64,000 nucleotides of DNA from an uncultured Gilliamella sp. (lineage in GTDB: Bacteria; Pseudomonadota; Gammaproteobacteria; Enterobacterales; Orbaceae), in NCBI GenBank assembly GCA_945271295.1, contig CALYPG010000010.1, positions 1 to 64,000 of the forward strand, read 5' to 3'. The first letter of the stretch is position 1. The number at the start of each line of letters is the position of its first letter. This document shows, piece after piece, positions 1 to 9,439 of the stretch. The notes under the pieces were generated by a model, which was not told the origin of the DNA, made no database searches, and saw only the letters and a program-made list of their open reading frames with translations. A program made the translations under genes and the position numbers.

Positions 1-15
1 TTTTATTGTCACCAT
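1..15 (-). CDS. tusB: Possible start of tusB, cut by window edge
   Basis: An ATG at 13-15 (minus strand) lies 34 bases past the tusC stop. This is where TusB, the third subunit of the TusBCD sulfur relay, would be expected from the tusD-tusC-tusB order of other gammaproteobacteria. Only five codons are inside the window and no strong ribosome binding site is visible, so the call rests on gene order alone. Confidence 0.3.
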
Positions 16-49
16 TATTTTAGTTAAGATTCGCACTTAGTACTTGAAT

Positions 50-406
50 TCAAGAAAACCGAAAAATCACATCTTGCTTAGCAAGTAGTTGATTTAAAGT
101 TTGTGTTGCGATTACTTTATTGGCAATATTCAATTTAACCTGACTAAGACTTCGGGCAGAAAGTGAAGATTCACACACGTAAACATCTTCAATATCATAA
201 AGTTCCAGCATATTAAATGTTGCAATATAATCGCGCATTAGAATTTGTTCCGGGTATTGATTTAGTAACAAGTGAAACACACCATCAGCCATAAAAAAAA
301 CCGAGACATGATTAATCCCTGATAAAGATAGAGCAATATCTAACGCTTCTCGACCTTTTGCATTGCCATGTGGGGGCGTAGCAATAATAACCGCGACTTT
401 TTTCAC
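50..406 (-). CDS. tusC: Sulfurtransferase complex subunit TusC
   Basis: TusC is a DsrF-like subunit of the cytoplasmic TusBCD heterohexamer. The complex passes sulfur from TusA to TusE and MnmA for 2-thiouridine formation at the wobble base of some tRNAs. The 118-residue product has the usual TusC length (about 119). It opens with a short beta strand and a phosphate-loop-like KKVAVIIATPPHGNAKGREALD segment (residues 2-23), followed by an FFMADGV segment as in DsrEF-fold proteins. TusC has no catalytic cysteine; that residue is in TusD. It follows tusD on the same strand with a 15-base gap, so the two are probably co-transcribed. Family assignment is secure; the partner tusB is only guessed at the window edge. 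Confidence 0.92.
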   Translation of the reverse strand: MKKVAVIIATPPHGNAKGREALDIALSLSGINHVSVFFMADGVFHLLLNQYPEQILMRDYIATFNMLELYDIEDVYVCESSLSARSLSQVKLNIANKVIATQTLNQLLAKQDVIFRFS

Positions 407-421
407 TTTAGCACCATTATG

Positions 422-790
422 TTAAAACTGAATAACCCGATCGGAAGTTGTAATCGATTCACTTAATTCACCAAGACCGGTTAACTGAAAATGAGCCGCT
501 AGATTACTTTGCAAAACACCACGTCGCTGAGCTGCGGCAACACAAACGGTTAACTTTAATGAATGCTGTTGAGCTAATTGTTGCCATGCCGAAACTAAAT
601 CAAACTCATCATTAGCAGGATCGGTATAACTGTTACCGTTATAAACACCATCTGCATAAAAGAAGATATTATTAATAGTATGGTTTGTATCTGTAAGTAA
701 TACTTGTGCAAATTGATAGGCACAATAAGCTGCTTGGGTCCCATAAGCAGGACCCATAACCATCAATGTATAATTTAATGAGCTAATCAA
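422..790 (-). CDS. tusD: Sulfurtransferase complex subunit TusD
   Basis: TusD carries the active-site cysteine of the TusBCD sulfur relay; here it is Cys83 in [11 protein letters not shown], matching ICVAAALRRG of E. coli. The GPAYGTQ segment near the N-terminus and the closing SDRVIQF are family hallmarks. The reading frame is open to 979, but that upstream part is the out-of-frame shadow of the fkpA repeat tail, so it is not coding for TusD. The likely start is TTG at 788-790, one base after the fkpA stop. It gives 122 residues (E. coli 128) and an intact first beta strand. The ATG at 761-763 would cut that strand off. The tight junction suggests fkpA-tusD-tusC read-through. Function is secure; the start is uncertain. 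Confidence 0.88.
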   Translation of the reverse strand: MISSLNYTLMVMGPAYGTQAAYCAYQFAQVLLTDTNHTINNIFFYADGVYNGNSYTDPANDEFDLVSAWQQLAQQHSLKLTVCVAAAQRRGVLQSNLAAHFQLTGLGELSESITTSDRVIQF

Positions 791-791
791 A

Positions 792-1751
792 TTAATTTGC
801 TGGCTCTTCTTGTGGTTCTTGAGACTCTTGTGAGTTTTGAGAATCTTGATGCTCCTGAAGTTCCTGAGATGCCTGAGGTTCTTGAGGCTCTTGAGATTCT
901 TGAGATTCTTGAGGCTCTTGATACTTCTGAGGTTCAGGATTATTGTTATCATCATTAATACCAAGTAATTCAACCTCAAAAACTAATGTTGATGCAGGTT
1001 CAATACCAGCTTTATCCTCTTGACCAGGAAAACTTTGGTCACCATAAGCTAAATCTGGCGGAACAACTAATTTGATCTTTCCACCAACACCAATTAATTG
1101 AATTCCTTCAGTCCAACCTTTTATCACACCATTAAGAGGAAATGTTGCTGTTTCACCACGATCATATGAACTATCAAATTTACGCCCATCAGTTAATGTC
1201 CCAGTATAGTGGACAATTACAGTATCATTAGCGGTTGGATGACGTTCTGAACCTTCTTGAATAATTTGATACAGCAAACCAGACTTAGTTTGTTTAACGC
1301 CATCTTGTTTGGCAAACTCAGCACGGAATTGTTCGCCCGCTAAGGTATTATCTGCTTTTTGTTTTTCAAAACGAGCTTTACTTTCTTCTTGGATACGCTT
1401 ATCAAATATATTTAAAGTGGTTTTCACATCTTCTTTTGTAAGTTGTGCTTCGCCACGAAACGTCTCATCAAAACCATGAATAAAATAATCAGTATCAATT
1501 TGAATTTGATTTTGTTCTAAATTTGATTTCATATATGTTGCAAATGATGAACCTAAAGCGTAGGCTTCTTTTTGTGCATCTGTTGAAATTACTACTTTGT
1601 TAGCAGGGATTTCAGGACAGTTACTTTCTGACGTTACTTTTTCTGCTGTTGTGGCAGGAGTATTATTTTCAGCTGGTTTATTCTTTTCACAGCCGACTAA
1701 TGCTAATGCGATTGCGCTACTTACTAATGTCATTTTTATCAATGATTTCAT
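792..1751 (-). CDS. fkpA: FKBP-type peptidyl-prolyl isomerase, lipoprotein with repeat tail
   Basis: This is an FkpA/Mip-type prolyl isomerase and chaperone of the cell envelope. Residues 1-20 are a signal peptide ending in LVG-Cys21, a lipobox, so the protein should be lipid-anchored; E. coli FkpA is instead a soluble periplasmic protein. Residues about 55-150 match the helical dimerisation domain. Residues about 157-264 form the FKBP domain ([43 protein letters not shown]). Residues 274-315 are an unusual tail of 14 tripeptides, mostly PQE or SQE, encoded by a 9-base tandem repeat. A short acidic linker (DDNNN) separates it from the catalytic domain. The start ATG follows TTGGAGAAG at good spacing. 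The gene is divergent from fabZ and directly abuts tusD. Confidence 0.92.
   Translation of the reverse strand: MKSLIKMTLVSSAIALALVGCEKNKPAENNTPATTAEKVTSESNCPEIPANKVVISTDAQKEAYALGSSFATYMKSNLEQNQIQIDTDYFIHGFDETFRGEAQLTKEDVKTTLNIFDKRIQEESKARFEKQKADNTLAGEQFRAEFAKQDGVKQTKSGLLYQIIQEGSERHPTANDTVIVHYTGTLTDGRKFDSSYDRGETATFPLNGVIKGWTEGIQLIGVGGKIKLVVPPDLAYGDQSFPGQEDKAGIEPASTLVFEVELLGINDDNNNPEPQKYQEPQESQESQEPQEPQASQELQEHQDSQNSQESQEPQEEPAN
807..932 (-). repeat. 9-bp coding minisatellite in fkpA tail
   Basis: Fourteen consecutive 9-base units, each coding X-Gln-Glu or a one-base variant ([18 protein letters not shown]), make up residues 274-315 of FkpA. Neighbouring units are near identical on the DNA (cttgagatt, cttgaggct on the plus strand). 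Unit-number change would keep the frame and only change tail length. Confidence 0.9.
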
Positions 1752-1983
1752 TCTACTTCTCCAAGTTAAAACTTTTATAACGGATAATCAAATCAATTAT
1801 ATATGATCCGGCATAGGATAATATAGTATTTACGAATCATTTATTGAATAAAATAACTTTAATCTATAGTTAACCAACTTAAAATGAACACATAATTGCT
1901 ATTTAAATCATCCTTGAGTGAAAGGGGTTACCTCAGTTATAATGCTGGTAATTGATAATAATATATGTAGAAGGATAGCTATT

Positions 1984-2430
1984 TTGACTACCGAACTTAA
2001 TTCTCTCGATATTGAGGAGATCATCAGTTTACTCCCGCATCGATTCCCATTTTTGATGGTTGACCGCGTGGTTAGTTATGAAAAAGGTAAAACATTAAAA
2101 GCAATTAAAAATGTCACTGTTAATGAACCCTTCTTTCAAGGACACTTTCCAAATAAACCTATCTTTCCTGGTGTATTAATCTTAGAAGCAATGGCACAAG
2201 CAACAGGAATTTTAGCGTTTAAAAGCATTGAGGAGTTATCACCGGGGCAACTTTATTACTTTGCCTCAATTGACAAAGCCCGTTTTAAACGTCCGGTTGT
2301 ACCCGGCGACCAAATCGTATTAGATGTTGAATATATCAAAGAGCGTCGAGGTATTGCATTATTCCATGGTGTTGCAACTGTTGACGGCAAATTAGTTTGC
2401 GAAGCCGAAATGATGTGTGCGCGTAAATAA
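1984..2430 (+). CDS. fabZ: 3-hydroxyacyl-ACP dehydratase FabZ
   Basis: FabZ dehydrates (3R)-hydroxyacyl-ACP in fatty acid elongation and competes with LpxA for the hydroxymyristoyl-ACP pool. The sequence is very close to E. coli Fab[15 protein letters not shown] near the start, catalytic His54 in QGHFPNKP and Glu68 in [11 protein letters not shown], and a MMCAR end. The frame is open to 1918, but a TTG at 1984 preceded by AGAAGGA at 8-base spacing gives 148 residues (E. coli 151), and the upstream residues match nothing in the family. It heads the cluster fabZ-lpxA-lpxB-rnhB. In E. coli lpxD sits directly upstream; here the upstream neighbour is fkpA instead. Confidence 0.95.
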   Translation: MTTELNSLDIEEIISLLPHRFPFLMVDRVVSYEKGKTLKAIKNVTVNEPFFQGHFPNKPIFPGVLILEAMAQATGILAFKSIEELSPGQLYYFASIDKARFKRPVVPGDQIVLDVEYIKERRGIALFHGVATVDGKLVCEAEMMCARK

Positions 2431-2474
2431 AATTTGTTTTTGAATGATCCCAAAAACAGTATTAAGGAAATACT

Positions 2475-3254
2475 ATGGCAACGGAAATACATCCAAGTTC
2501 AGTGATTGAAAAAGGCGCAAAAATTGGCAATAATGTCAAAATTGGTCCTTTCTGCTTTATCGGTGAAAATGTTGAAATTGGTGATGGAACCTTTTTAAAA
2601 TCACACGTAGTCATAAATGGTCATACTAAAATAGGTAAAGATAATCAAATTTACCAATTTACTTCTATTGGCGAAGTCAACCAAGATCTAAAATATCGCG
2701 GTGAACCAACACGTACCGAAATAGGCGATCGTAATCTGATCCGTGAAAGTGTGACCATTCACCGTGGCACGGTGCAAGGCGGTGAGCTAACTCGAGTTGG
2801 TAACGATAACTTATTAATGATTAATGCACATATAGCCCATGATTGCCAAATTGGCGATCATTGTATTTTAGCCAATAATGCAACGCTTGGTGGGCATGTT
2901 CAATTAGACGATTATGTCATTATTGGCGGCATGACCGCGGTTCATCAGTTTTGTGTGATCGGTGCGCACGTTATGGTTGGTGGTTGTTCTGGTGTAGCCC
3001 AAGACGTACCACCTTACGTGATTGCACAAGGAAATCATGCCACCCCTCATGGCATTAATTATGAAGGACTAAAACGCCGAGGCTTTAGTAAAGATGCACT
3101 ACAAGCCATTCGTAATAGCTATAAGGTTCTTTATCGGAATGGAATAGCATTGGAAGAAGCAAAACTCGAAATCGAAACTATTGCCAAACAGTATCCAGAA
3201 GTTAAGCTATTTATTGACTTTTTCGCTCGTTCAACCCGTGGCATCATCCGTTAA
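2475..3254 (+). CDS. lpxA: UDP-GlcNAc 3-O-acyltransferase LpxA
   Basis: LpxA performs the first step of lipid A synthesis in the cytoplasm, moving a 3-hydroxyacyl chain from ACP to UDP-GlcNAc. The 259-residue product (E. coli 262) shows the left-handed beta-helix hexapeptide pattern ([22 protein letters not shown]) across the first two thirds and a helical C-terminal domain. His119 and His122 in [10 protein letters not shown] correspond to the E. coli pair that includes the catalytic base. AAGGAAA sits 6 bases before the ATG. The stop overlaps the lpxB start as TAATG, a sign of translational coupling. Confidence 0.96.
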   Translation: MATEIHPSSVIEKGAKIGNNVKIGPFCFIGENVEIGDGTFLKSHVVINGHTKIGKDNQIYQFTSIGEVNQDLKYRGEPTRTEIGDRNLIRESVTIHRGTVQGGELTRVGNDNLLMINAHIAHDCQIGDHCILANNATLGGHVQLDDYVIIGGMTAVHQFCVIGAHVMVGGCSGVAQDVPPYVIAQGNHATPHGINYEGLKRRGFSKDALQAIRNSYKVLYRNGIALEEAKLEIETIAKQYPEVKLFIDFFARSTRGIIR

Positions 3255-4408
3255 TGATTAATAAGCCATTAACGGTTGCTTTAGTCGCTGGAGAAACTTC
3301 CGGCGATATTCTCGGTGCAGGTTTAATCCGGTCTCTCAAAAAACACTATCCAAATATTCAATTTATAGGTATTGCTGGACCACAAATGCAAGCAGAAGGC
3401 TGTCAAGCATGGTATCAAATGGATGAATTATCGGTAATGGGTATTGTTGAGGTATTGGGTCGATTACGCCGCATTTTAGCAATTCGGCGAGACATTACTA
3501 AACGCTTAATTGCCTTCAAACCCGATATTTTTATTGGTATAGATGCGCCTGATTTTAACCTTTCGTTAGAGGGTAAACTAAAACAAGCTGGTATTAAAAC
3601 TATTCATTATGTTAGTCCATCGGTTTGGGCGTGGAAACAAAAACGTGTGTTTAAAATTAAGCGCAACACTGATCTTATTTTAGCTTTTTTACCTTTTGAA
3701 AAAGCCTTTTACGATAAATTTGACGTCCCATGTCGTTTTATTGGTCACAAAATGGCTGATGATGTGCCACTCAAACCTGATCAAACAGCGATGCGACAAC
3801 AGTTAGGTATTCCGTTTAATTGCCATTGTTTAGCATTATTACCGGGTAGCCGTCATGCTGAAGTCACCTTATTATCTGAGCCTTTTTTAAAAGCAGCGGT
3901 ATTACTACGGCAACGCTTTCCCGACTTACATATTGTGGTACCTTTAGCCAATGCTAAAAGGCGTGAAGAATTTGAGCAGATCAAAGCTAAAATTGCACCT
4001 GAACTTAATATGCAATTATTAATGGGGCATGCTCGTGAAGCCATGATTGCCAGTAATGCCTCAATCTTGGCGTCAGGCACAGTAGCATTAGAATGCATGT
4101 TAGCCAAATGCCCGATGGTCGTTGGTTATAAAATGAAAGCGTTTACTTTTTGGTTAGCAAAAAAATTAATAAAAACACCTTATGTTTCTTTACCAAACAT
4201 TTTAGCCGGTAAAGAAATTGTGCCCGAGTTGTTACAACATGATTGTACACCTGAAAATATTGCCAATCATATTATTCCTTTTTTAGAAGGTAATAATATC
4301 CAATTGCAACAAACCTTCCTTGCTTTACATAAACAAATTCGTTGTAATGCCGATGAGCAAGCCGCACAAGCCGTACTTGATGTATTAGGAGTTTCAGATT
4401 GTTATTAG
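3254..4408 (+). CDS. lpxB: Lipid-A-disaccharide synthase LpxB
   Basis: LpxB is a GT19 glycosyltransferase that joins UDP-2,3-diacylglucosamine to lipid X, forming the lipid A disaccharide at the inner membrane surface. It has 384 residues (E. coli 382). Recognisable motifs are [15 protein letters not shown] at the N-terminus, [32 protein letters not shown] and the SGTVALE plus GYKM stretch near the UDP site. The start ATG overlaps the lpxA stop by one base, and its own end overlaps the TTG start of rnhB by 10 bases, so the four genes form a compact operon. Confidence 0.96.
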   Translation: MINKPLTVALVAGETSGDILGAGLIRSLKKHYPNIQFIGIAGPQMQAEGCQAWYQMDELSVMGIVEVLGRLRRILAIRRDITKRLIAFKPDIFIGIDAPDFNLSLEGKLKQAGIKTIHYVSPSVWAWKQKRVFKIKRNTDLILAFLPFEKAFYDKFDVPCRFIGHKMADDVPLKPDQTAMRQQLGIPFNCHCLALLPGSRHAEVTLLSEPFLKAAVLLRQRFPDLHIVVPLANAKRREEFEQIKAKIAPELNMQLLMGHAREAMIASNASILASGTVALECMLAKCPMVVGYKMKAFTFWLAKKLIKTPYVSLPNILAGKEIVPELLQHDCTPENIANHIIPFLEGNNIQLQQTFLALHKQIRCNADEQAAQAVLDVLGVSDCY

Positions 4409-4992
4409 AATTTACTTACCCCAATGCCACATTAATCGCCGGTGTTGATGAAGTAGGGCGAGGTCCACTTTGTGGTGATGTCGTAACCGCAGCGGTGATT
4501 TTAGATCCCAATAAACCGATTGTTGGCCTTACTGACTCGAAAAAACTAACTGAAAAAAAACGCGAACAATTATTTGATATCATTAAGCAAAATGCCTTGG
4601 CTTGGTCTATAGCCAGAGCATCGGTTGATGAAATTGATAAATTGAATATTTTACATGCAACTATGCTAGCGATGCAGCGTGCTGTTGCACAGTTACCCAT
4701 TAAACCTAATTTTGTATTAGTTGATGGTAACCGTTGTCCTAATTTTGGCATTCAAACTCAGGCTGTTATAAAAGGGGATTTATTGGTGGCAGAAATCAGT
4801 GCCGCTTCAATTTTAGCTAAAGTGACACGTGATCGGGAAATGATTGCGCTAGATCAATTATATCCGCAATATGGACTTGCTAAGCACAAAGGCTATCCCA
4901 CTAAAGCCCATTTAGCCGCCATTGAAAAGCATGGTATTAATCATCTATACCGCAAAAGCTATGCACCTATAAAAAAATTAATGTTACTTTAA
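4399..4992 (+). CDS. rnhB: Ribonuclease HII
   Basis: RNase HII nicks RNA-DNA hybrids and starts removal of single ribonucleotides misincorporated in DNA. The 197-residue protein (E. coli 198) carries the acidic active site: Asp17 and Glu18 in [12 protein letters not shown], Asp109 in LVDGN, and a further acidic residue in the TRDREM segment. The TTG start at 4399 is supported by AGGAG 7 bases upstream, inside lpxB. Terminal gene of fabZ-lpxA-lpxB-rnhB; the dnaE gene that often follows is absent here. Confidence 0.95.
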   Translation: MLLEFTYPNATLIAGVDEVGRGPLCGDVVTAAVILDPNKPIVGLTDSKKLTEKKREQLFDIIKQNALAWSIARASVDEIDKLNILHATMLAMQRAVAQLPIKPNFVLVDGNRCPNFGIQTQAVIKGDLLVAEISAASILAKVTRDREMIALDQLYPQYGLAKHKGYPTKAHLAAIEKHGINHLYRKSYAPIKKLMLL

Positions 4993-4994
4993 TA

Positions 4995-5591
4995 TTACCA
5001 TTGCTTATCCACCGTTATCAGTAATGGCGAATTATACATAGCAACTGGTGAAATCACGGTTTCTTGATAAGGGATATCATTGCCGTAACGTTCTTTTAAT
5101 ATTTGTTTGACTAAAGGTGATGAAAGATCAAATTCTTTGATAGTTTGTAATTGACCAATTTTTAATTTCAGCGCCCTATCATAAATTTTCCAGACTAATT
5201 CTGAGCAATACATATAATTATCATCCCAACCAAACCAGATATCATAAGGCTTACCTTCAAAAGTACTCGCAACTTGTTTTAATTTTTCAATATCATTATT
5301 AGATAAGTTATGATCTTTTAACCGCTTAATCACATAATTTTTATGGTTTCCACGAGCAATCCAACTATTTAATGGTGTATATATAACATTGCTAATAGCT
5401 TCAAAAACATAAGGTTGACCATTATTAATAAAAATAATGCCGACATGGCTGTAGGGAGAATCGGTTACTTGTTCAACTGCTTGGCTTTGTCTTGATTGCA
5501 ATGATTGAAAAATAATATCCCCATCTTGTGGTTTATAGCTAGCACCGCTAACAAAACTCACCCATAACATAAATACAAAAATAAAACGCAT
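4995..5591 (-). CDS. yiiX: YiiX-like permuted papain-fold amidase/hydrolase
   Basis: This matches E. coli YiiX, a member of the permuted NlpC/P60 (papain-like) superfamily whose substrate is not firmly known. Residues 1-17 form a secretion signal (hydrophobic, ending SGA), so the protein is probably periplasmic. The active-site pair is visible as His49 in SPYSHVGI and Cys129 in YMYCSELVWK, the permuted order typical of the family; VFEAI and GKPYD are other shared segments. At 198 residues it is family length. It is convergent with rnhB (2-base gap) and appears to be a single-gene unit. A lipid or peptide amidase role is possible but not shown by the sequence. Confidence 0.85.
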   Translation of the reverse strand: MRFIFVFMLWVSFVSGASYKPQDGDIIFQSLQSRQSQAVEQVTDSPYSHVGIIFINNGQPYVFEAISNVIYTPLNSWIARGNHKNYVIKRLKDHNLSNNDIEKLKQVASTFEGKPYDIWFGWDDNYMYCSELVWKIYDRALKLKIGQLQTIKEFDLSSPLVKQILKERYGNDIPYQETVISPVAMYNSPLLITVDKQW

Positions 5592-5695
5592 ACACTAATA
5601 CCCACAAACAAAATCGATTTATGTTATTTTATAGATAAAAAGCCACTTATAAAATTAATAATTATAAATGGCTATAGTTTTTTAAGTTAAAACCG

Positions 5696-6985
5696 TTAAT
5701 CCCTATGGGTAAAAATGGAAGTCGATTTGGTTTTATACATAAATTTACTGGCTCTAGCAAAACGCATTGTTTTGAAAATTCCTAATAAATTTGCTTGATG
5801 GGTTCGGTATAAGAATCGATGAATCATTAAAGCTAAAAAGCCTTTAACGCCCATTTGACTCTTACCGAGTAATTTAATCACACCTTGTGCGGTATCGTGA
5901 AGTGAAATAATCGTGCCATTATCTATATATTTAAATGATTTCATTGGTTTATTATTTAAAGATCGAATGATATTTTCGAAACATATTTTTGCCATTTGAT
6001 GAGCCGCTTGCGCGCTTGGCGGGGCAGCGCGACCATTGCCCTGCATAGCATAAGCACAATCGCCAATCACAAAAATACTATCATCGCGCGTGGTTTGTAA
6101 TGTCGGTTTAACCACCAGTTGATTAGAACGGCTTGATTCTAACCCAGCGATCTCTTTTAGATAATCCGGCGCTTTTACCCCTGCTGTCCAAATCATAATA
6201 TCTGCTTTAATGGTGTTACCATCTTTTGGGTAAAAACCATCACTTTCAGCTTTAGTAATCATTGTGTTGGTTAATACATTAATGCCACGCTTTTGTAGAG
6301 TATTAGTAATACTTAAAGCAGTATCTTCTGGCAAGGCAGGTAAAATACGATCGGTCGCTTCAATAACAGCTACCTCTAACAGCTCAGAACACATTTTATT
6401 ATGTCTACAAGCACCAAACGCATCAACCATATGAGGTAATTCAGATGCCAGTTCAACACCGGTTGCCCCGCCACCTACAATTGCGATTCGAATTTTATCG
6501 CTGTTTGATGTTGCATTTTGATCCACCATCGAACAAAAACTAGAAAATTTGGTTATTAGTGTTTCGCGTAATTGAATGGCAGCATTTTGATCATCTAAAA
6601 AAATACAATGCTCGTTAACACCGGGAGTCCCAAAATCGTTAGAGGTACTGCCAATTGCCACCACTAAAATATCGTAACGAATAGACACGGTTTCATCTTG
6701 AAAATCAGTGATAATAACTTGTTTATTTTGCCGATCGATATTTGAAAAGGTACCTTGGGTAAATAAAAAATGATGTTGCTGAGCTTGAGAGGCATAAAAA
6801 ATATTATCAACTTGCTCATCAAGTACCCCAGTTGCAACTTCATGTAACAAGGGTTTCCATAGATGATAACTGTTTTTATCTATAAGCGTAATTTCAGCTT
6901 GGTTATTTTTCCCTAATTTATCACCGAGATCAGTTGCTAGCTCTAACCCCCCAGCGCCCCCACCAACAATAACTATTTTTTTCAT
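5696..6985 (-). CDS. ndh: Type II NADH dehydrogenase
   Basis: Ndh is a single-subunit FAD enzyme on the inner membrane surface that passes electrons from NADH to quinone without pumping protons. The 429-residue protein (E. coli 434) has an FAD-binding GGGAGG at residues 8-13, a second dinucleotide fold IVGGGATGVELA near residue 170 for NADH, an SYHLWKPLLHEVATG segment, and the late FAD-contacting VIGDCA followed by AAPPSAQAAHQMA. The basic, hydrophobic C-terminus fits peripheral membrane attachment. It is divergent from the hlyD-like gene with a 348-base intergenic region. MenA (10.8 kb) supplies menaquinone that such an enzyme could use. Confidence 0.94.
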   Translation of the reverse strand: MKKIVIVGGGAGGLELATDLGDKLGKNNQAEITLIDKNSYHLWKPLLHEVATGVLDEQVDNIFYASQAQQHHFLFTQGTFSNIDRQNKQVIITDFQDETVSIRYDILVVAIGSTSNDFGTPGVNEHCIFLDDQNAAIQLRETLITKFSSFCSMVDQNATSNSDKIRIAIVGGGATGVELASELPHMVDAFGACRHNKMCSELLEVAVIEATDRILPALPEDTALSITNTLQKRGINVLTNTMITKAESDGFYPKDGNTIKADIMIWTAGVKAPDYLKEIAGLESSRSNQLVVKPTLQTTRDDSIFVIGDCAYAMQGNGRAAPPSAQAAHQMAKICFENIIRSLNNKPMKSFKYIDNGTIISLHDTAQGVIKLLGKSQMGVKGFLALMIHRFLYRTHQANLLGIFKTMRFARASKFMYKTKSTSIFTHRD

Positions 6986-7333
6986 ATTATTTACCTAATT
7001 ATTACAATTATAAATATCATACTAAATAAGTAGGTTTTTAGCTATTTCCTTTGGCTAATCTCATTTATAAACAAAATCTATCGAAAATAGTATTTACAAT
7101 TATGAAAAATCACTTAATGTATATATATATCTAATTATAGTTAATGTTGATCACATCACGCAAATCATCGGTATCATATCTATTTTTGATACAAAATTGA
7201 CTTGATTTGTGTGAATAAAGTACTTTTCGTACAATGCTGAGAATGATAATCTAAGTATGTTATGGCTATCTCATACTAAATTATCTTAATTCTCTATGTC
7301 TTATCAATTAATATCACGCTTATACAGAATTTT
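6986..7333. other. Divergent intergenic region, ndh / hlyD-like operon
   Basis: This 348-base AT-rich stretch separates two divergent genes and must hold both promoters. No ORF, RNA gene or perfect operator is visible. A TTGAT-CAC-ATCAC arrangement near 7147 resembles a half-conserved FNR site, but with a 3-base rather than 4-base spacer. Confidence 0.4.
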
Positions 7334-8305
7334 ATGAATAAAAAAACTTTTACTATTATCGTATTAATTGTTATTTTGCTATCAATGACGATTTTAATTC
7401 GTTCACACAACAGCCAGCTTATACTGCAAGGCGAAGTTGATGCGCCTAACGTTAATGTTGCATCAAAAGCCAAAGGGCGGGTTCAAGTTATTCATGTAAA
7501 TCGTGGTGATGATGTCAAAGTAAATGATATTTTAATCACGCTTGATAGCCCTGAGTTATTAGCGCAAGTTAATGCTGCAAAAGCCGCTCGCGACCAAGCA
7601 CAAGCTCAAGTTGCACTTTCCGAACATGGCACCCGCGAAGAGAGTATTCGTTACTATCAAGCACTACTAACCCAAGCTAAAGTAACGTATGACAATGCTA
7701 AAAAAGAATACGATCGTAATAAAGCAATTTCAGCTAAGGGTTTTGTCTCACAATCAATATTAGATAATGCTCTTAAAACACGGGATGCCGCCTTTCAACA
7801 AGTGCAATCAGCTCAAGCTAACTTAGATCAAGCACAAAATGGCGACCGTATTGAACAGCGTGAAATTTATGCCGCTAAACTAAAAGAAGCCGAAGAACAA
7901 CTCAAACAATTACAAATACAATATGATGATTTACAAGTCAAAGCCCCGGTTGAAGGTGAAGTAGGTGCTATTCCAGCAGAAGTAGGAGAATTATTTAACG
8001 CCAATAGTCCATTGTTAACCGTAATTAGACTACCCCAAGCTTATTTTGTCTTTAATCTCCGCGAAGATATTATGCCAAGTATCCGTAAAGGTGACCATAT
8101 TCAACTAGAAGTACCGGCACTTGGTCATAAAAAGGTCGAAGCCGAAATACGCTATATTGCCCCAATGGGTGATTATGCAACTAAACGCGCTACCCGCGCC
8201 ACTGGTGATTTTGATTTAAAAACCTTTGAAATCAGGTTATATCCAATCAATCCTGTTGACGGTTTACGTGCAGGCATGAGCACATTATGGAAATTAGACA
8301 ACTAG
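7334..8305 (+). CDS. HlyD-family membrane fusion protein
   Basis: This is a periplasmic adaptor (membrane fusion) protein of the HlyD/YhiI type. Residues about 5-23 form a single N-terminal membrane anchor. A biotinyl-lipoyl-like half follows (VNVASKAKGRVQVIHV, then GDDVKVNDILITLD). A long alpha-helical coiled-coil hairpin rich in Ala, Gln, Lys and Glu covers roughly residues 80-200. The second lipoyl half (VKAPVEGEVGAIPAEVGEL) and a beta-barrel domain complete the protein. No strong ribosome binding site precedes the ATG. The stop overlaps the next gene by 19 bases, tying it to the two permeases downstream. Such proteins bridge inner-membrane pumps to an outer-membrane channel; no channel gene is present here. 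Confidence 0.85.
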   Translation: MNKKTFTIIVLIVILLSMTILIRSHNSQLILQGEVDAPNVNVASKAKGRVQVIHVNRGDDVKVNDILITLDSPELLAQVNAAKAARDQAQAQVALSEHGTREESIRYYQALLTQAKVTYDNAKKEYDRNKAISAKGFVSQSILDNALKTRDAAFQQVQSAQANLDQAQNGDRIEQREIYAAKLKEAEEQLKQLQIQYDDLQVKAPVEGEVGAIPAEVGELFNANSPLLTVIRLPQAYFVFNLREDIMPSIRKGDHIQLEVPALGHKKVEAEIRYIAPMGDYATKRATRATGDFDLKTFEIRLYPINPVDGLRAGMSTLWKLDN

Positions 8306-9426
8306 TGCTAGACTTCTGGTATCGCTTTAAAGAAGCGTTTAACCACGAAGTACCACAGATATTTAGCCGGTTTACTTTCCATTGGTTAATGTGGATTTTA
8401 CCCCTGATTATTTTTGTCTTGATTAGCAGTATTTTTTACCGTGGGGTATTATTCGATCTACCTGTTGGTTATGTTGATCAGGATAAAAGTGTGTTATCTC
8501 GTGAAATTGTTCGCGATCTTAATGCCGCCGCACATGCCAATCTTATCAATTATGATAGCCAGCTTAATCATGCCGAACGTGATCTTAAAAAAGCAAGAAT
8601 TTATGCCATACTCTATATTCCACCTAATTTTGAAGCCGATGTATTAGCTGGGCGCCAGCCTACGCCCATGCTTTATTATAATGCGTTATATTATAGTGCT
8701 GGCTTATATTCAATTATGGACTATTCAGGACTGATTGCTACGCTAAATACCCAATATCGAACCACCATGGCAACCAGTATTGGACTGTCGGTCCCGCCAT
8801 TAGCTAAAGTTAATTTTAATTATGATGGACTGTTTAATGCTAGTGGCAACTCAATGTACTTTCAGCAATTTTCGGCGGTAGTGCATTTATTACAACTATT
8901 TGTTATTACTACTACTATTCATATTTTAGCGCAATTACCCAAACGTACACGCCCCAACTATCCTTTTGTGCTTGGCAAATTAGCGCCGTACACCATTTGG
9001 TACACAATGTTACTCATTTTTGAAATTGCTATGTTGGTGTTCTTCTCTAATGCCCGTGTTTCTGGTTCACCCTATGCGATGATAAGTGTGGTATTTTTCT
9101 ATGTGATTGCTGCGCAAAGCATTGGTATTTTGCTATATACTTTTACTAAAACCTCGATTGATGCTTACACGTATATTGGTGTGTTAGTCGGGCTTGCATT
9201 AACCTATTCCGGCATTGTGGTGCCCGAACTTTCCATGCCATGGATTGCCAGAGTTATCTCATCGCTTGAACCACTAACCTATGCCCTTAATAAACTGTTT
9301 GATCTATTTTTACGACATTCCAATTGGTTGTCAGTACTAAAAACTTGCGGCATTTTAATGATCTACCCAATAATTATTACCGTGTTAGTCAGAAAGCGTT
9401 TAGTTAAACGTTTACATTCGCAGTAA
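8287..9426 (+). CDS. ABC-2 type permease, first of a pair
   Basis: The 379-residue membrane protein has the ABC-2 permease layout. One N-terminal membrane helix (about residues 30-50, WILPLIIFVLISSIFY) is followed by a large extracytoplasmic domain (about 55-190) beginning with the family-typical LPVGYVDQDKS. A cluster of about five C-terminal helices (about 195-370) follows, including a TYSGIVVPE segment. It resembles YhhJ/YbhS-type permeases. The start codon lies inside the hlyD-like gene. The nucleotide-binding subunit that would power an ABC-2 exporter is not encoded in this operon, so either an ATPase elsewhere is used or these act differently. Substrate unknown. Confidence 0.8.
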   Translation: MEIRQLVLDFWYRFKEAFNHEVPQIFSRFTFHWLMWILPLIIFVLISSIFYRGVLFDLPVGYVDQDKSVLSREIVRDLNAAAHANLINYDSQLNHAERDLKKARIYAILYIPPNFEADVLAGRQPTPMLYYNALYYSAGLYSIMDYSGLIATLNTQYRTTMATSIGLSVPPLAKVNFNYDGLFNASGNSMYFQQFSAVVHLLQLFVITTTIHILAQLPKRTRPNYPFVLGKLAPYTIWYTMLLIFEIAMLVFFSNARVSGSPYAMISVVFFYVIAAQSIGILLYTFTKTSIDAYTYIGVLVGLALTYSGIVVPELSMPWIARVISSLEPLTYALNKLFDLFLRHSNWLSVLKTCGILMIYPIIITVLVRKRLVKRLHSQ

Positions 9427-9439
9427 AGGAACAGTTTGG

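Noticed and set aside
791..979. N-terminal extension of TusD rich in Leu, Lys, Asn
   Set aside because: It is the other frame of the fkpA 9-bp repeat and is not alignable with any TusD.
7140..7165. Possible FNR site between ndh and the hlyD-like gene
   Set aside because: The half-sites TTGAT and ATCAC are separated by 3 bases instead of 4, so the match is weak.
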